NCBI RefSeq assembly: GCF_001277345.1
Contig: NZ_LIUT01000001.1
Span: 2,287,115 to 2,351,114, forward strand
Direction: 5' to 3'
Length of the DNA stretch: 64,000 nt
Source of the DNA: Paenibacillus solani
GTDB lineage: Bacteria > Bacillota > Bacilli > Paenibacillales > Paenibacillaceae
A program made the position numbers and the translations under genes. Positions 62,994 through 64,000 of this stretch are shown here, piece after piece (position 1 is the stretch's first letter; each line of letters begins with the position of its first letter). Under the pieces are notes generated by a model. That model was not told where the DNA came from, did not search any database, and saw only the letters and a list, made by a program, of their open reading frames with translations.

Positions 62994-63022
62994 AAAAAAC
63001 CTTCTGACAATTAATCAGAAGG
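62994..63022 (-). terminator. Rho-independent terminator of the YetF-like gene
   Basis: CCTTCTGA (63000-63007) pairs with TCAGAAGG (63015-63022), followed on the minus strand by TTTTTTAA. The rest of the 330-base gap 62801-63130 shows no gene beyond very short frames. Confidence 0.85.
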
Positions 63023-63130
63023 CGTAATACAGTAATAGGTATGTAAATAGAAATTGTGTGTACATGGTCCCGCGGCGTTATATTTTTGTTCAGCGGGCTC
63101 CCTGAATTAGCATTACAGATATGCTGGAGA

Positions 63131-63745
63131 TTACTGAAGCTGTTTGTTTGTCACGTGTTGATCTCCTTTTCTTATCTCGTTAAATAAGGTTGTCTCTTGG
63201 TTAGGTAAGTTCGAGATTGCAACATCACTCCCATCTTCTGTACCGTTGAAGTATTTAGATAAGAGGCTTTCCAATTGCGAAACAGTTACCGGTTTGGCCG
63301 AATCCTTCAGTTCGTAACCGAGTTGGCCGTTTGGTTCGATCGTTGCTGTCTTAACATCGCTTATTTTTGATATTCCCTGCAGCCGCAGCTTCATTTCCAA
63401 AGCATCCACGGTTAATCTCAGTTTTTTTAAATTACGCTCATCCAATTGTCCGCCCTCAATAACAATAATGGCTGGCCCTTTAATCCACTTCTCAAACCGA
63501 TTGAAGCGAACCTGCAAAATCTCAACAGATATTAATACTAATATAAACACGATTGCGGCAAGGCCGGTAAGGAGTATACTTTCTTCAGCAATGGGTTGAA
63601 CAATGATAGTGCCAATTGAAATCATGGTAATCGTTGTAGGAATGGTCATCTGTGATATGGACTTTCTTCCCGAAATACGAAGCAGCAACATTCCAAATAT
63701 AATTAATACAAGCGATTTCCAAAACTCATCCCAATATTGATTCAT
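63131..63745 (-). CDS. DUF421 (YetF-like) membrane protein
   Basis: A 204-residue protein with three N-terminal spans (about 10-27, 36-53, 57-77) and a cytoplasmic part starting QVRFNRFEKWIKGPAIIVIEGGQLDERNLKKLRLTVDALEMKLRLQGISKISDVKTATIEPNGQLGYEL. RISGRKSISQMTIPTTITMISIGTI is the family motif. YetF/YdfS-type proteins are linked to spore or stress biology without a clear activity. It starts at ATG 63745 after AAAGGAAATATG-type spacing. Confidence 0.9.
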   Translation of the reverse strand: MNQYWDEFWKSLVLIIFGMLLLRISGRKSISQMTIPTTITMISIGTIIVQPIAEESILLTGLAAIVFILVLISVEILQVRFNRFEKWIKGPAIIVIEGGQLDERNLKKLRLTVDALEMKLRLQGISKISDVKTATIEPNGQLGYELKDSAKPVTVSQLESLLSKYFNGTEDGSDVAISNLPNQETTLFNEIRKGDQHVTNKQLQ

Positions 63746-63961
63746 AAGAACATATTTCCTTTCTCTTCAAGTCCCCCCTTACTCTGTACATTTTATACAG
63801 CAATTATTCGTCAAAATCTTCCGACTGTACATTAAAAGAATCGGATGTGTAAACCGAGCTGGCGTAATAAATATGATATAACATCGAGCTACAAAGGTAG
63901 CACGGGTGAACGTAAATCATTCGAGGAATAATGTGTAAACAACCCGGCTTTTTTCTTTGGT

Positions 63962-64000
63962 ATGAATAAAGTTACTGCTTCTTTACTGGCTTGTTTGTTG
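63962..64000 (+). CDS. Start of an exported-protein ORF at the right edge (partial)
   Basis: Thirteen codons MNKVTASLLACLL are open to the window end and look like the beginning of a signal peptide. No good ribosome site is seen upstream. The 216 bases before it (63746-63961) contain only a possible TATAAC box and otherwise nothing recognised. Confidence 0.3.
   Translation, partial: MNKVTASLLACLL

Overview
The window looks like a chromosomal segment of a Paenibacillus-type member of the Bacillota. The signs are strong AGGAGG ribosome-binding sites with many TTG and GTG starts, two carbohydrate ABC systems without their own ATPase paired with YesM/YesN-type two-component systems, a DUF4855 glycosidase, a PyrR-type attenuator, a cre-like site, and PadR/DUF1048 and Bce-like modules. 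There are no rRNA or tRNA genes, CRISPR arrays or prophage. The left edge cuts an IS3-family insertion sequence.

Layout. 0-5 kb: IS end, a BBE-like flavin oxidoreductase, a SMI1/KNR4-like protein, and a PadR-DUF1048-ABC export module. 5-19 kb (all minus strand): a carbohydrate-use locus with a secreted beta-helix enzyme, histidine kinase and AraC-type response regulator, binding protein, two permeases, a MITE-like repeat, a GH130 phosphorylase, an FAD oxidoreductase and an SGNH esterase. 19-21.3 kb: a VOC protein divergent from a WYL regulator, then a GlcG/HbpS-like protein. 21.4-29 kb: an OmpR-type two-component system and an operon of Bce-like ABC transporter, YxeA-like protein and M1 peptidase. 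29-43.4 kb: a second carbohydrate locus (binding protein, two permeases, kinase, regulator, Gfo/Idh/MocA dehydrogenase, DUF4855 enzyme) with a divergent AraC regulator and ADP-ribosylglycohydrolase. 43.4-46.2 kb: codBA behind a pyrimidine attenuator. 46.4-52 kb: GMC oxidoreductase, phosphoglycerate mutase, SRPBCC protein, and an ECF sigma/anti-sigma pair. 51.7-55.2 kb: rifampin phosphotransferase and Vat-type streptogramin acetyltransferase in tandem. 55.3-61.1 kb: SRPBCC protein, a broken ORF, MerR plus thioredoxin, and a Zn/Cd ATPase with ArsR regulator and a CzcO-like flavoprotein. 61-64 kb: DUF1697, a quinone-oxidoreductase-type dehydrogenase, a YetF-like protein, and the start of a signal-peptide ORF at the right edge.

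The strongest new signals are regulatory. (1) A 30-bp element (25/30 identical), at exactly the same distance from a TATAAT box, lies upstream of both the binding-protein gene and the beta-helix enzyme gene, defining a small regulon for locus 1. (2) A nearly identical ArsR-type operator precedes both the metal ATPase and the CzcO-like flavoprotein. (3) Five TAAGAT-like direct repeats at near-helical spacing sit over the -35 region of the Bce-like/M1 operon. (4) A 283-bp MITE-like repeat with inverted ends sits inside the locus-1 operon. (5) Both carbohydrate loci carry an intercistronic terminator hairpin just after the binding-protein gene. All rest on reading the sequence only; no database search was possible.
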